Positions 1 to 5,841 of a DNA stretch of 5,841 bases are shown here, one piece after another; the stretch's first letter is position 1, and each line of letters begins with the position of its first letter. A program made the position numbers and the translations under genes. The notes beneath the pieces were generated by a model that worked only from the letters and a program-made list of their open reading frames with translations, searched no databases and was not told the origin of the DNA. This DNA is from Bacillota bacterium. Lineage in GTDB: Bacteria > Bacillota_E > Symbiobacteriia > JAMDAP01. The DNA lies in the NCBI GenBank assembly GCA_023484675.1, contig JAMDAP010000193.1:1-5841 (forward strand), read 5' to 3'.

Positions 1-371
1 ATCCGCATTTCCTCCGGTGGAGCCCGATGTTTCACTGGACTGACCCCAAGATTCGGGTGCACGCCTTCTATTGCGTCCTGGCCCTGACCCTATGTTCGCT
101 CCTGCGGCGTGAGCTTCACCTGGCCGGTATCGACCTGAGCATTCCGACGCTCTTGGAGACACTGTCGGACATCCATGAAGTCGCGCTGGTTTACACGGGC
201 CGAGGGCGTCGTAAGAACCCCTTGGTCTTAAGCGAACGGAGCCCGCTTCAGCAAGAAATCTGCAAGGTCTTACGCCTCGATCAGTTAGCCCCGACGACAT
301 AGGTACTACAAGGGGAACTCGGGAAATGACCACCAATACTGCATCAAAGCCCCCCACACTCAAATAACTAG
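1..371 (+). mobile_element. Right end of an IS1634-family insertion sequence
   Basis: The window opens inside the transposase gene, which ends at 302. About 25-70 bases of non-coding DNA follow before the protein-like frame of the next gene begins at 372. The element's terminal inverted repeat should lie in this interval, but its partner end is outside the window, so neither the repeat nor a target duplication can be confirmed. The end coordinate given is the outer limit set by the downstream open frame; the true end could be as early as about 330. The segment AAGGGGAACTCGGGAAATGA (310-329) is a plausible part of the terminal region. Confidence 0.6.
3..302 (+). CDS. IS1634-type transposase, C-terminal fragment
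   Basis: The frame is open from the first bases of the window (PHFLRWSPMFHWTDPK...) to the TAG at 300-302, so the gene starts outside the window and the ATG at 27 is internal. The segment FHWTDPKIRVHAFYCVLAL, followed by SLLRREL and a short C-terminal tail with an LRLDQL motif, is the typical ending of IS1634-family (IS4 superfamily) DDE transposases, where the conserved (Y/F)HWTD.KIRVHAFYC stretch lies behind the last catalytic acidic residue. The protein would catalyse cut-and-paste movement of its element. The catalytic DDE residues lie upstream and are not visible, so activity cannot be judged. Family assignment comes from recalled motif patterns. Confidence 0.85.
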   Translation, partial: PHFLRWSPMFHWTDPKIRVHAFYCVLALTLCSLLRRELHLAGIDLSIPTLLETLSDIHEVALVYTGRGRRKNPLVLSERSPLQQEICKVLRLDQLAPTT

Positions 372-476
372 GAAACTACCGCTAGGATCAGCGCCGAGGA
401 GAGCCCCTTTTACAGCCAGTTTGCCACCCGGAACCTCAGTGACAGTCGAGAAGCTGTCGACCGTTTCTGTGACCTG
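372..476 (+). other. Protein-like upstream extension of the McrB-like frame, no start codon
   Basis: In the same frame as the McrB-like gene, the codons from 372 (just after a TAG at 369-371) to 476 are open and protein-like, including FYSQFATRNL and SREAVDRFCDLVEE. Third positions are mostly G or C, as in the main gene, at least from about 393. There is no ATG, GTG or TTG in this stretch. Only rare candidates such as ATC at 387 or CTG at 474 occur, and none has a convincing ribosome binding site. The simplest reading is that this is the remaining coding sequence of a gene whose first codons were cut off by the insertion sequence just upstream. Confidence 0.55.
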
Positions 477-2639
477 GTGGAGGAGCGGGAATTTCCCGTT
501 GCCAACGGGCTCATCACCTTGCCCTACCAACCGACACGCTACTTCTTTGTGCGCCAGGCAGCTACCGGCGACATCCGGGGTCCGTTCAAAAGGGGAGACA
601 TGAGACGTGTGGGGGCCGCGTGGAGCGTGGGGGTCATTCTTCCGTATCCGACCGATGGCGTCATCGAGCGTTTCCCCCCTGCCAAATACAGCGTCCTGGC
701 GCAGATTCCAGAGAGCATGCTGGGGAAGGGGGACGTGGTCCTGCCTTCCGGGCTGGAGAAGTTTCAATTGGAGTATGATGAACGCCGGTTTGTGCGGCCC
801 GAGGCCGTGCTCGGTCGGGCGCTCAAGTCGGAAAAATGGCTCGTCGACGCCATGCCCTACGAAGACCAGCTCTCTTGGGCACGCCGCCTCTTGGAGGAAC
901 GGCATGACGTGGCGGGGGAGGACGCCAAGCGTTTTCGGGCACTTGTGATTGAGCTACGGAAACAGAGCTTGCCGACGCCGGTGGCGTTGCACCAGCAGCG
1001 GGCAGACCGGGTTGTCCAAGCGCTCGACGACACCCTGGCTGTGCAGCGGGTGGTGGCCGGGTTCGAGGAGGCGCTCTTGGAGCGCTTCACGGCCAGCGAC
1101 GAGGGCGTCAGGTTTCTGGAACGATTTGTGCAGGACCGCCGGCCGTCTTTGCTCGATGGACTGAGGAAAGAGGCACTTCAGGCAGAGGAAAGTAAGATTG
1201 ACGAACTGCGCCAGAACTTTGGCGCCGAGCGCCAACAGCTGGAAAGGGACTTGGAAGATCTCCGCAAGAAGATCGGGGCCCTGCAATCGCAGCCTGCACC
1301 CGACCCCAGGGCGGTACCTGCGAGGGAACTGGAGGCGCTAAGACGTCAGATCAACGAGGCTGCGGCCGAACTGGAGAGGCTGAGGCAGCAGAGGGAGGAC
1401 GTCGAGCGCTCGGTCCAGGGGCTGAAAGAACTTTTGGCCGAGAGCGACATCAGCCTTCGGAAACGGCTGATGGAACAGAAGGCGTTTGTTGACACCCTGG
1501 CGCTTCCGTCACCCGGCGAGGGCGAAGGCACGGCTTGGTCTGAGGCTCATGTCCCAGTTGCCGACCCGCAGCCGGCCTCGGCCAGGGAATGCTTCCAGGT
1601 GGTGCAGGACTACTTCCGCCAGGCGGGGCGGGAGATCCCGCTCAGTCAAGCGGCCAACTACCTGACCGCCGTGGTGCAGAACCGCGTCAGCGTCTTTGCC
1701 GGCCACCCCGGTGTGGGCAAGACCTCCACCGTAGAGCTGCTGGGCAGGGCCATCGGGCTGCGAAACGGGGGGGCATCGCGGCTCCTAAAGGTGAGCGTGG
1801 CCCGCGGGTGGGTCTCATCCCGGGATCTTGTGGGGGTCTTCAATCCCCTGACGCAGAGGTTTCAGCCCTCAGCCACAGGCGTCTACGAGGCACTGGTGGC
1901 GCTGGACCGGGAGGAACGGGAGGGACGGGCGCCTTTCCCACTATGGGTTCTTCTCGACGAGATGAACCTGTCGCCGGTCGAGCACTACTGGAGTGATTTT
2001 CTCACCCAGGCGGACGACGTGCGGGGCAGTGTGAGGTATGGCAGCCGGTCTCTGCAATTCGGACCCGCCCTGCGGTTCATCGGCACGGTCAACTACGACG
2101 AGACCACGGAACCCCTTAGTCCACGCCTGATTTCCCGCGCTCCGGTGATCTACGTGGAGCCAGGGGGAAGCGGCAGCCTCTCCTATGGCACCGGGATAGC
2201 CCAACTGCCGGAGGGAAGCGCGCTTACCATGGAGTCCCTGCGGCCGTTGTGGGCCGTGGTGCCCGAACTGCACGACGAAGAGCAGGTTGCCTTCGAGGGT
2301 CTGGTGAGGCTGATGGAGTCTGAGCCGCAGGGAGGCGAACCCCTGGGCCGGCCCACCATCGTCAGCCCCCGGACGCGCTTGGCGGTGGCGCGCTACTGCA
2401 GTGGTGTCCGGGAGGTCATTGAGGCGGAACGGGGCGAACTCGGGGCGCTCGACCTGGCCGTCTCCCAGTGGCTGCTGCCCATGGTCCGCGGCAGCAGCGA
2501 GCATTACCGGCGGCGCCTGGACCTGATGGCTGACTTCTGCCAGAAAAACAGGCTGCCTCTGGCGGCGAGAGGTCTGAGACGCCTCATCGAACGGGGCGAG
2601 GCTTACCACGAGTACGACTTCTTCTCCTTCGACCGGTGA
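477..2639 (+). CDS. McrB-like AAA+ NTPase with long coiled coil (5'-truncated?)
   Basis: This is a 720-residue protein if read from GTG 477. Residues 1-200 form an uncharacterised N-terminal region. Residues about 230-335 are a strongly predicted coiled coil, rich in E, R, Q and L with heptad-like spacing (IDELRQNF, LERDLEDLRKKI, AAELERLRQQ), broken by a proline-rich bit near 272-281. A McrB-type AAA+ motor follows: Walker A GHPGVGKT at 409-416, Walker B VLLDEMNL at 491-498, and an N-Y-D-E sensor motif at 539-542 followed by PLSPRLISRA with candidate arginine fingers R550 and R554. Such motors couple NTP hydrolysis to activation of a McrC-type nuclease. The next gene encodes that partner and overlaps this one by four bases. 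GTG 477 has no Shine-Dalgarno and the frame continues upstream to 372, so this start is probably not native. ATG 600, preceded by AGGGGAG, is another possible restart. Without its N-terminus the protein may be non-functional. The AAA+ identity is firm; the exact subfamily and GTP versus ATP use are not settled by sequence. Confidence 0.88.
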   Translation: MEEREFPVANGLITLPYQPTRYFFVRQAATGDIRGPFKRGDMRRVGAAWSVGVILPYPTDGVIERFPPAKYSVLAQIPESMLGKGDVVLPSGLEKFQLEYDERRFVRPEAVLGRALKSEKWLVDAMPYEDQLSWARRLLEERHDVAGEDAKRFRALVIELRKQSLPTPVALHQQRADRVVQALDDTLAVQRVVAGFEEALLERFTASDEGVRFLERFVQDRRPSLLDGLRKEALQAEESKIDELRQNFGAERQQLERDLEDLRKKIGALQSQPAPDPRAVPARELEALRRQINEAAAELERLRQQREDVERSVQGLKELLAESDISLRKRLMEQKAFVDTLALPSPGEGEGTAWSEAHVPVADPQPASARECFQVVQDYFRQAGREIPLSQAANYLTAVVQNRVSVFAGHPGVGKTSTVELLGRAIGLRNGGASRLLKVSVARGWVSSRDLVGVFNPLTQRFQPSATGVYEALVALDREEREGRAPFPLWVLLDEMNLSPVEHYWSDFLTQADDVRGSVRYGSRSLQFGPALRFIGTVNYDETTEPLSPRLISRAPVIYVEPGGSGSLSYGTGIAQLPEGSALTMESLRPLWAVVPELHDEEQVAFEGLVRLMESEPQGGEPLGRPTIVSPRTRLAVARYCSGVREVIEAERGELGALDLAVSQWLLPMVRGSSEHYRRRLDLMADFCQKNRLPLAARGLRRLIERGEAYHEYDFFSFDR

Positions 2640-2648
2640 CCGCCATGA
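2635..2648 (+). promoter_or_regulatory. Translational coupling site between McrB-like and McrC-like genes
   Basis: The TGA stop of the NTPase gene (2637-2639) overlaps a GTG (2636-2638) in the frame of the nuclease gene. The same bases supply GGTGA, five bases ahead of the tandem ATG ATG at 2645 and 2648. The arrangement predicts that ribosomes finishing the motor gene restart on the nuclease gene, keeping the two subunits in proportion. Which of the three starts is used cannot be decided from sequence. Confidence 0.6.
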
Positions 2649-4402
2649 TGGAGGAATTTGCCGTCACCATCCGGACTTCACGCGAGTCCATCCGAATCAC
2701 GCCTGATGCCACCTGGCGTTTTCAAGACGACCTTTACCAGGTGCGTGAAGACGACACTTGTACCCTGTCCCTCGAGGCTCCGGCGCGGCTCGGCCCCCCG
2801 CAGTTGTCCATGCAGGGCGTCATGGCGGAGGGGCCCAGCCAGGTGACGGACGAAGGGAGCCAGCGCGTCTGGCACTGGCGGGAGGGCCGCCATTTCCACA
2901 ACTGCTTCGGCTGGACGGTGCTGCGTGCCGAGTGGGAGAGTGACCTCCTGGTGGAGTTTCCGCCCGTTGACGTGGTGGCCCGCAAGGTCCAGGCAGACGA
3001 GGCCACGGCCATGCTGGACTTCCTTGGCAGCCAGGACACGCGCCTTCTCCACGCCTGTTTCGTGCAGGCTCGGGCAGGGGACGATTGGGGGATCGGCTCT
3101 CCAGCTGTGGAGCGGGTGCTGAAGAGTGCGGACGAGGTGCTTTCGGGCGTCGAGCAGTTGGTGTTCTCGACGTTTCGTCGGGCCTGCAGCCGGCTGGTTG
3201 AGCAGCACGTGCTGAAGGCGCCGGACGTATCCGATTCGCTGGATGATCGCAGCCTTCAATACCTCCTGGCTCATCCGGACAGTATGACCCTCACGCCCGC
3301 CCCCCACCTGCTGCCCGTTGCCGTGGCGGGGCGTTCCCTGTACCTACGAGAGGTGCAGGCGGTGCGGAAAGTGGAGTCCACCGATGTCTATGAAAACGGC
3401 GTGGTGCAGGGGCTTCTCCTGTCTGTACGCGGTAGACTCCTGGCCGTTCAGCGGCACCTGGCCCAAATTCAGGTATTCAGCGAACGGCAGGCAGTTAGCC
3501 GCCCGATTCCTGAAGGGTACGCTCCGTTCCAGGCGGTCGGCAGCCACTACCTGGAGAAGGCCGCCAAGTATCCATTGGCGCGGGTCCAGGGATTGCTTCT
3601 CCGGCTGGACCGCGCCCAGAAACGAGCGCAGAGCGTCATTGCGGCCCGACCGGTCCGGCAGGCGCCCCGGTTAACTCCCTATTTCTCAGCAAACCCGCGT
3701 TATCGGGCCATTTACCGGGCGGCGCACTCCTGGTACAGCTTGGCCGAAGGGCTGGCGGCGCCGGCCCAAGCACTGTTGGGGCTGCAATCCCTGGACCGGC
3801 TGTATGAGTACGTGGCGCTCTTTGGCCTGCTCACGGCCTTTCGCCAGGAGGACTGGGAGCTGGTGGAGGCGCAGCGGTTGGGGCCACCCGGGGATTCTGC
3901 CATCGAGGTGATTGCAGACCTGCACCAATTGCGCCATGACCGCATTGGCTCGCTGGAGCTCCGCTACGAACCACGCATTGAGCCGGAGGGGCAGCCGGGG
4001 GAGGCCTGGGATCTGGTGAAGGTGGCGGGGGGTGCCGGGCCTGGATATCCGTATCGTCCTGACTTTGTGCTCCGGTTCACGGACCTCGCGGGGAACGACC
4101 GCACCAGTGCCGTTTTCGACGCCAAGTATGCGGATTTTGCCACGATTCGTGAGCGGCACCTGCCTGACCTGACGCTGAAGTACTTGCACGGCATCCGGAG
4201 GGCCGGCGCGCCGGAACGCCCGCCCTTCGACCACCTGTGGGTGCTCGGCCCGGTTCGCCGCGAGCCCTTTGCGTTCCACCGCCTGCGGCGAGGCGCCGCC
4301 CCCGTGCGCCCGACCCTGGGCATTTTGAACGTCCACCCCAGCGACCCGACCACAGCCATCCGCTGGTGGTACCGCAACGTGTTGCTGCCGGACCTGCTGT
4401 AG
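2636..4402 (+). CDS. McrC-like DUF2357 protein with PD-(D/E)xK nuclease domain
   Basis: This 588-residue protein is the likely effector nuclease of the module. The N-terminal part (about 1-110) is beta-rich with many W and F residues. The middle (about 110-340) resembles DUF2357, including the helix around VYENGVVQGLLL (251-262), which matches the 'ENRFVK' signature position of that family. The C-terminal part carries a PD-(D/E)xK core: RPDFVLRF with P475-D476, then VFDAKY with D495-A496-K497, then a helix with LKYLHGI at 514-520. All catalytic positions expected from the fold are present, so it looks intact. In McrBC-type systems this subunit cuts nucleic acid when driven by the McrB motor. 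The gene can start at GTG 2636, which gives a GTGA overlap with the upstream stop, or at ATG 2645 or 2648, where GGTGA at 2635-2639 could act as ribosome binding site. Either choice implies translational coupling. It ends with a natural-looking RWWYRNVLLPDLL tail. Confidence 0.88.
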   Translation: MTAMMEEFAVTIRTSRESIRITPDATWRFQDDLYQVREDDTCTLSLEAPARLGPPQLSMQGVMAEGPSQVTDEGSQRVWHWREGRHFHNCFGWTVLRAEWESDLLVEFPPVDVVARKVQADEATAMLDFLGSQDTRLLHACFVQARAGDDWGIGSPAVERVLKSADEVLSGVEQLVFSTFRRACSRLVEQHVLKAPDVSDSLDDRSLQYLLAHPDSMTLTPAPHLLPVAVAGRSLYLREVQAVRKVESTDVYENGVVQGLLLSVRGRLLAVQRHLAQIQVFSERQAVSRPIPEGYAPFQAVGSHYLEKAAKYPLARVQGLLLRLDRAQKRAQSVIAARPVRQAPRLTPYFSANPRYRAIYRAAHSWYSLAEGLAAPAQALLGLQSLDRLYEYVALFGLLTAFRQEDWELVEAQRLGPPGDSAIEVIADLHQLRHDRIGSLELRYEPRIEPEGQPGEAWDLVKVAGGAGPGYPYRPDFVLRFTDLAGNDRTSAVFDAKYADFATIRERHLPDLTLKYLHGIRRAGAPERPPFDHLWVLGPVRREPFAFHRLRRGAAPVRPTLGILNVHPSDPTTAIRWWYRNVLLPDLL

Positions 4403-4418
4403 CCCTGCCGGGGGCCGT

Positions 4419-4561
4419 ATGATCCTCGGCGCCAACTTTGCCGCCACGCCCTCTCTCCTGAGGCTTACCGCAGGCTGGTGTCGGCCGTCGAGGCGGAGGG
4501 GCTGGACGAGTTCCTGGACAACGCGCTTCCACCAGGAAGAAGGCTGCGCCAAGACGAATAG
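4419..4561 (+). pseudogene. Small broken or frameshifted reading frame
   Basis: Two joined pieces look like one short protein. From ATG 4419 the frame reads MILGANFAA with high third-position GC, up to about 4445. From about 4445, in the frame one base back, it reads HALSPEAYRRLVSAVEAEG and then LDEFLDNALPPGRRLRQDE to a TAG at 4559-4561. The second piece has the acidic/hydrophobic pattern of an amphipathic helix, whereas the competing frames there give shadow-like strings rich in R, W and S or hit stops. Joining them needs one lost base (or two gained) near 4441-4450, or a -1 ribosomal shift. No family was recognised. It could be a decayed small gene or the tail of a gene truncated when the defence module arrived. 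No strong ribosome binding site precedes ATG 4419. Confidence 0.35.
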
Positions 4562-4581
4562 CTGCCTTGTAGATCAACACC

Positions 4582-4587
4582 GAGGAG
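4582..4587 (+). promoter_or_regulatory. Ribosome binding site deciding the TPR gene start
   Basis: GAGGAG lies ten bases before GTG 4598 but only one base before GTG 4589, so it favours 4598 over 4589 as start. The in-frame ATG 4622 has only a weak GTGGCGG ahead of it. Confidence 0.5.
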
Positions 4588-4597
4588 TGTGGATACC

Positions 4598-5575
4598 GTG
4601 GTCGGACTTCCACGTGGCGGCATGCCGGAATCCTATTCCGTAGCGCCGGCGCCGCGACCGACAGAAAGAACCCTCATGGCCATGTCCCGCGCCATGGAGG
4701 GGCGTTCCTTCGACAGTATGGACGAGGCCAACGCCTTCGTTCAGTCGGCGGCGGTGCAGCAGGCCATTGCTGCTGCTGCGAAAGCTTCCGACCTCTGGGG
4801 ACAAGCGCAGGAGGTGGCGTATGATGCCTGGGAGACGAAGGACTTCAAGCGTTATGCGCTGGCTCGGCAGGCGCTGGAGATCGACCCGCGGTGCAGCGAC
4901 GCTTGGCTGATCCTGGCCGAGGAGGAACGGACCTGGCGCAAGCAAAGGCGCCTTTTTGAACGGGCGGTTGCGGCTGCCGACATGGCTTGTGTGGAAGAAA
5001 GGTGGTTGGTGGACGAAGAGGATCAACCACGCGATCTCTACCGCTACCTACCTGGCCGCTCCTATTTGCGCGCTTACATGGCCTTTGCCCGTTTCCTCAT
5101 GGATGGCGGCTATTCCCGCGAGGCGCGGGCGGTCTATGAGAAGATGCTTGAGCGTGATCCGGAAGACCACATGGGGGCGCGCTACGAGGTCGTGCAGCTC
5201 TACCACCAACCGGAGGACCGCGGCGCACTGCGGGCACTTTTGGAGCGCTACGCCGAAGACGCCACCTGTCTTCCCGCGTATGAGCGGCTGTGGCTGTCCC
5301 TTGTGGAGGACGAGGAGGAAGGCGTGGTGCAGCAGGCTGACCAAGCTGCCCGTGAGGCCAACCCGCATGTGCTTGGGTACCTTACCGGGGAGGCCAGTGT
5401 GCCCAAGAACCTGCCTGACCAGATTACGATGGGCGGGAAAGACGAGGCGGTGTCCTATTTCGCCATGTCCTTTACGTGGTGGCTGGACAACCCGAAAACC
5501 AAGGCTTGGGTGATGAAACAGCAGCAAGGCCCTGCGACGGGCGCCGGCGAAGCCAAGGGACCGGGCCGCGCTTGA
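4598..5575 (+). CDS. TPR/ST7-like repeat protein
   Basis: This protein of about 325 residues is helical throughout, with no signal peptide or membrane segment, so it is probably cytoplasmic. Residue numbers here count from the in-frame GTG at 4589. An N-terminal motif RAMEGRSFDSMDEANAF (34-50) is followed by TPR-like helix pairs: 68-101 (YDAWETKDFKRYALARQALEIDP), 103-130, 157-190 (ARFLMDGGYSREARAVYEKML) and 195-220. The C-terminal GGKDEAVSYFAMSFTWWLDN (282-301) resembles the 'DEA..Y.......W..TPGA..WL' ending of bacterial ST7-like TPR proteins, some of them linked to pRiA4b ORF-3-type genes. TPR arrays bind protein partners; no partner or reaction can be read from the sequence. GTG 4598 is chosen for its GAGGAG spacing. 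GTG 4589, ATG 4622 and ATG 4676 are alternatives, and the last sits close to the conserved region. The gene ends 24 bases before the PEP carboxylase start, suggesting a shared transcript. It is more likely a host gene than part of the McrBC-like module, but that is not proven. Confidence 0.75.
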   Translation: MVGLPRGGMPESYSVAPAPRPTERTLMAMSRAMEGRSFDSMDEANAFVQSAAVQQAIAAAAKASDLWGQAQEVAYDAWETKDFKRYALARQALEIDPRCSDAWLILAEEERTWRKQRRLFERAVAAADMACVEERWLVDEEDQPRDLYRYLPGRSYLRAYMAFARFLMDGGYSREARAVYEKMLERDPEDHMGARYEVVQLYHQPEDRGALRALLERYAEDATCLPAYERLWLSLVEDEEEGVVQQADQAAREANPHVLGYLTGEASVPKNLPDQITMGGKDEAVSYFAMSFTWWLDNPKTKAWVMKQQQGPATGAGEAKGPGRA

Positions 5576-5586
5576 CCCGACGCGGC

Positions 5587-5595
5587 AGGAGGTGA
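5587..5595 (+). promoter_or_regulatory. Strong Shine-Dalgarno of the PEP carboxylase gene
   Basis: AGGAGGTGA is a near-perfect complement of the 16S rRNA 3' end and stands four bases before ATG 5600. It fixes the start of the downstream gene and predicts efficient translation even if the message is shared with the TPR gene. Confidence 0.85.
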
Positions 5596-5599
5596 GCCC

Positions 5600-5841
5600 A
5601 TGACTGTGCAGTGGTCGGCGAAGGAGCAACCCCTTCGGCGGGATGTGTCGTTTCTGGGAGCACTGCTCGGCAGGATCCTCCTGGAGCAGGAGGGGCAGGA
5701 GTTCTTCAACCTGGAGGAGCGGGTCCGGGAGCTGTGCAAGACCTTGCGCGTCAGGGGCGGGGGCATTGCGGCCAAGGAAGGGGAGCGCCGGTCCGGCCTG
5801 GAACGCGCTGAGCTTGAACTGGAGGGGATTCTGCATGGCCT
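5600..5841 (+). CDS. ppc: Phosphoenolpyruvate carboxylase, N-terminal fragment
   Basis: The frame is open from ATG 5600 to the end of the window (80 full codons) and is cut there. The N-terminus LRRDVSFLGALLGRILLEQE, followed by GQEFFNLEERVRELCKTLR, matches the start of PEP carboxylases, where E. coli has LRSNVSMLGKVLGETI and then ERVETIRKLSK. The enzyme adds bicarbonate to phosphoenolpyruvate to give oxaloacetate, refilling the TCA cycle in the cytoplasm. The catalytic His, Lys and Arg residues lie beyond the window, so intactness cannot be judged. The start is set by an excellent Shine-Dalgarno. This is a core metabolic gene and therefore marks host chromosome at the right edge. Confidence 0.88.
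   Translation, partial: MTVQWSAKEQPLRRDVSFLGALLGRILLEQEGQEFFNLEERVRELCKTLRVRGGGIAAKEGERRSGLERAELELEGILHG

Larger units (their letters stand above)
4403..4588. other. Spacer between defence module and TPR gene, possible right border
   Basis: These 186 bases separate the nuclease stop codon from the earliest possible start of the TPR gene. A weak GCCC...GGGC pairing near 4402-4414 has no following T-run, so no intrinsic terminator is claimed. Most of the spacer, up to 4561, is occupied by a protein-like but startless or frameshifted reading frame, described separately. No clear promoter hexamers were found. Confidence 0.5.

Noticed and set aside
326..367. Short frame MTTNTASKPPTLK from ATG 326, with AAGGGG ahead of it
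   Set aside because: It has 13 codons, falls in the presumed IS end and is not in frame with the McrB-like gene. A fused start would need a frameshift across further stops.
421..449. TTGCCA as a -35 box of an outward promoter
   Set aside because: No -10-like hexamer lies at 16-18 bases spacing, and the stretch is protein-coding-like.
360..905. 181-codon open frame on the minus strand
   Set aside because: It lies opposite the McrB-like gene, has low-complexity shadow-like composition and no family motif. High GC content produces such antisense frames.
4402..4414. GCCC/GGGC inverted repeat as terminator after the nuclease gene
   Set aside because: The stem is four base pairs and no T-run follows.
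3686..4552. 288-codon open frame on the minus strand over the end of the nuclease gene
   Set aside because: It is opposite a gene with clear PD-(D/E)xK motifs. Its translation, rich in R, P, Q and H, shows no recognisable domain.
4400..4561. Read-through of the nuclease TAG, since the downstream peptide is in the same frame
   Set aside because: The nuclease ends in a natural-looking tail. The bases just after the stop have poor codon bias in that frame, which suggests chance frame agreement.
5048..5836. 262-codon minus-strand frame over the TPR and ppc genes
   Set aside because: It covers two genes with recognisable products and carries no motif of its own.

Overview
This is a GC-rich bacterial window with five genes, all on the + strand: the tail of an insertion sequence, a two-gene McrBC-like defence module, a TPR-type protein, and the start of a phosphoenolpyruvate carboxylase gene. 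The high GC content, the strong Shine-Dalgarno (AGGAGGTGA) before the last gene and the IS1634-type transposase would suit a high-GC, possibly thermophilic Firmicutes-like lineage. That placement is only an inference, and the sequence does not fix the taxon.

Layout. Positions 1-302 are the C-terminal end of an IS1634-type (IS4 superfamily) DDE transposase, followed by the right end of the element somewhere before about 372. Directly after it, an open frame from 372 to 2639 encodes a McrB-like AAA+ NTPase with a long coiled coil and a C-terminal motor domain. Its only ordinary start codon upstream of the conserved part is a GTG at 477 with no ribosome binding site, and protein-like sequence continues upstream to 372. 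The insertion sequence has therefore probably removed the native 5' end. The next gene (2636-4402) overlaps the AAA+ stop codon. It encodes a McrC-like protein with a DUF2357-type region and a C-terminal PD-(D/E)xK nuclease core. Together the two resemble a type IV (McrBC-like) restriction module, with the coiled-coil NTPase as motor/sensor and the DUF2357 protein as effector nuclease. The coiled-coil McrB plus McrC pairing recalls the CoCoNuT group, but no nucleic-acid recognition domain could be named in the surviving N-terminal part.

The spacer at 4403-4588 is not empty. It holds a short protein-like open stretch (to 4561) that looks like a broken or frameshifted small gene. After it come a 320-residue-class TPR/ST7-like protein (about 4598-5575) and, 24 bases later, the N-terminus of PEP carboxylase (5600 to the window end). 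These last two are probably co-transcribed and look like host chromosome, so the right border of the defence insertion probably lies in 4403-4588.

The most interesting points are the IS-decapitated coiled-coil McrB homologue, its apparently intact nuclease partner, and the unexplained small reading frame behind them.
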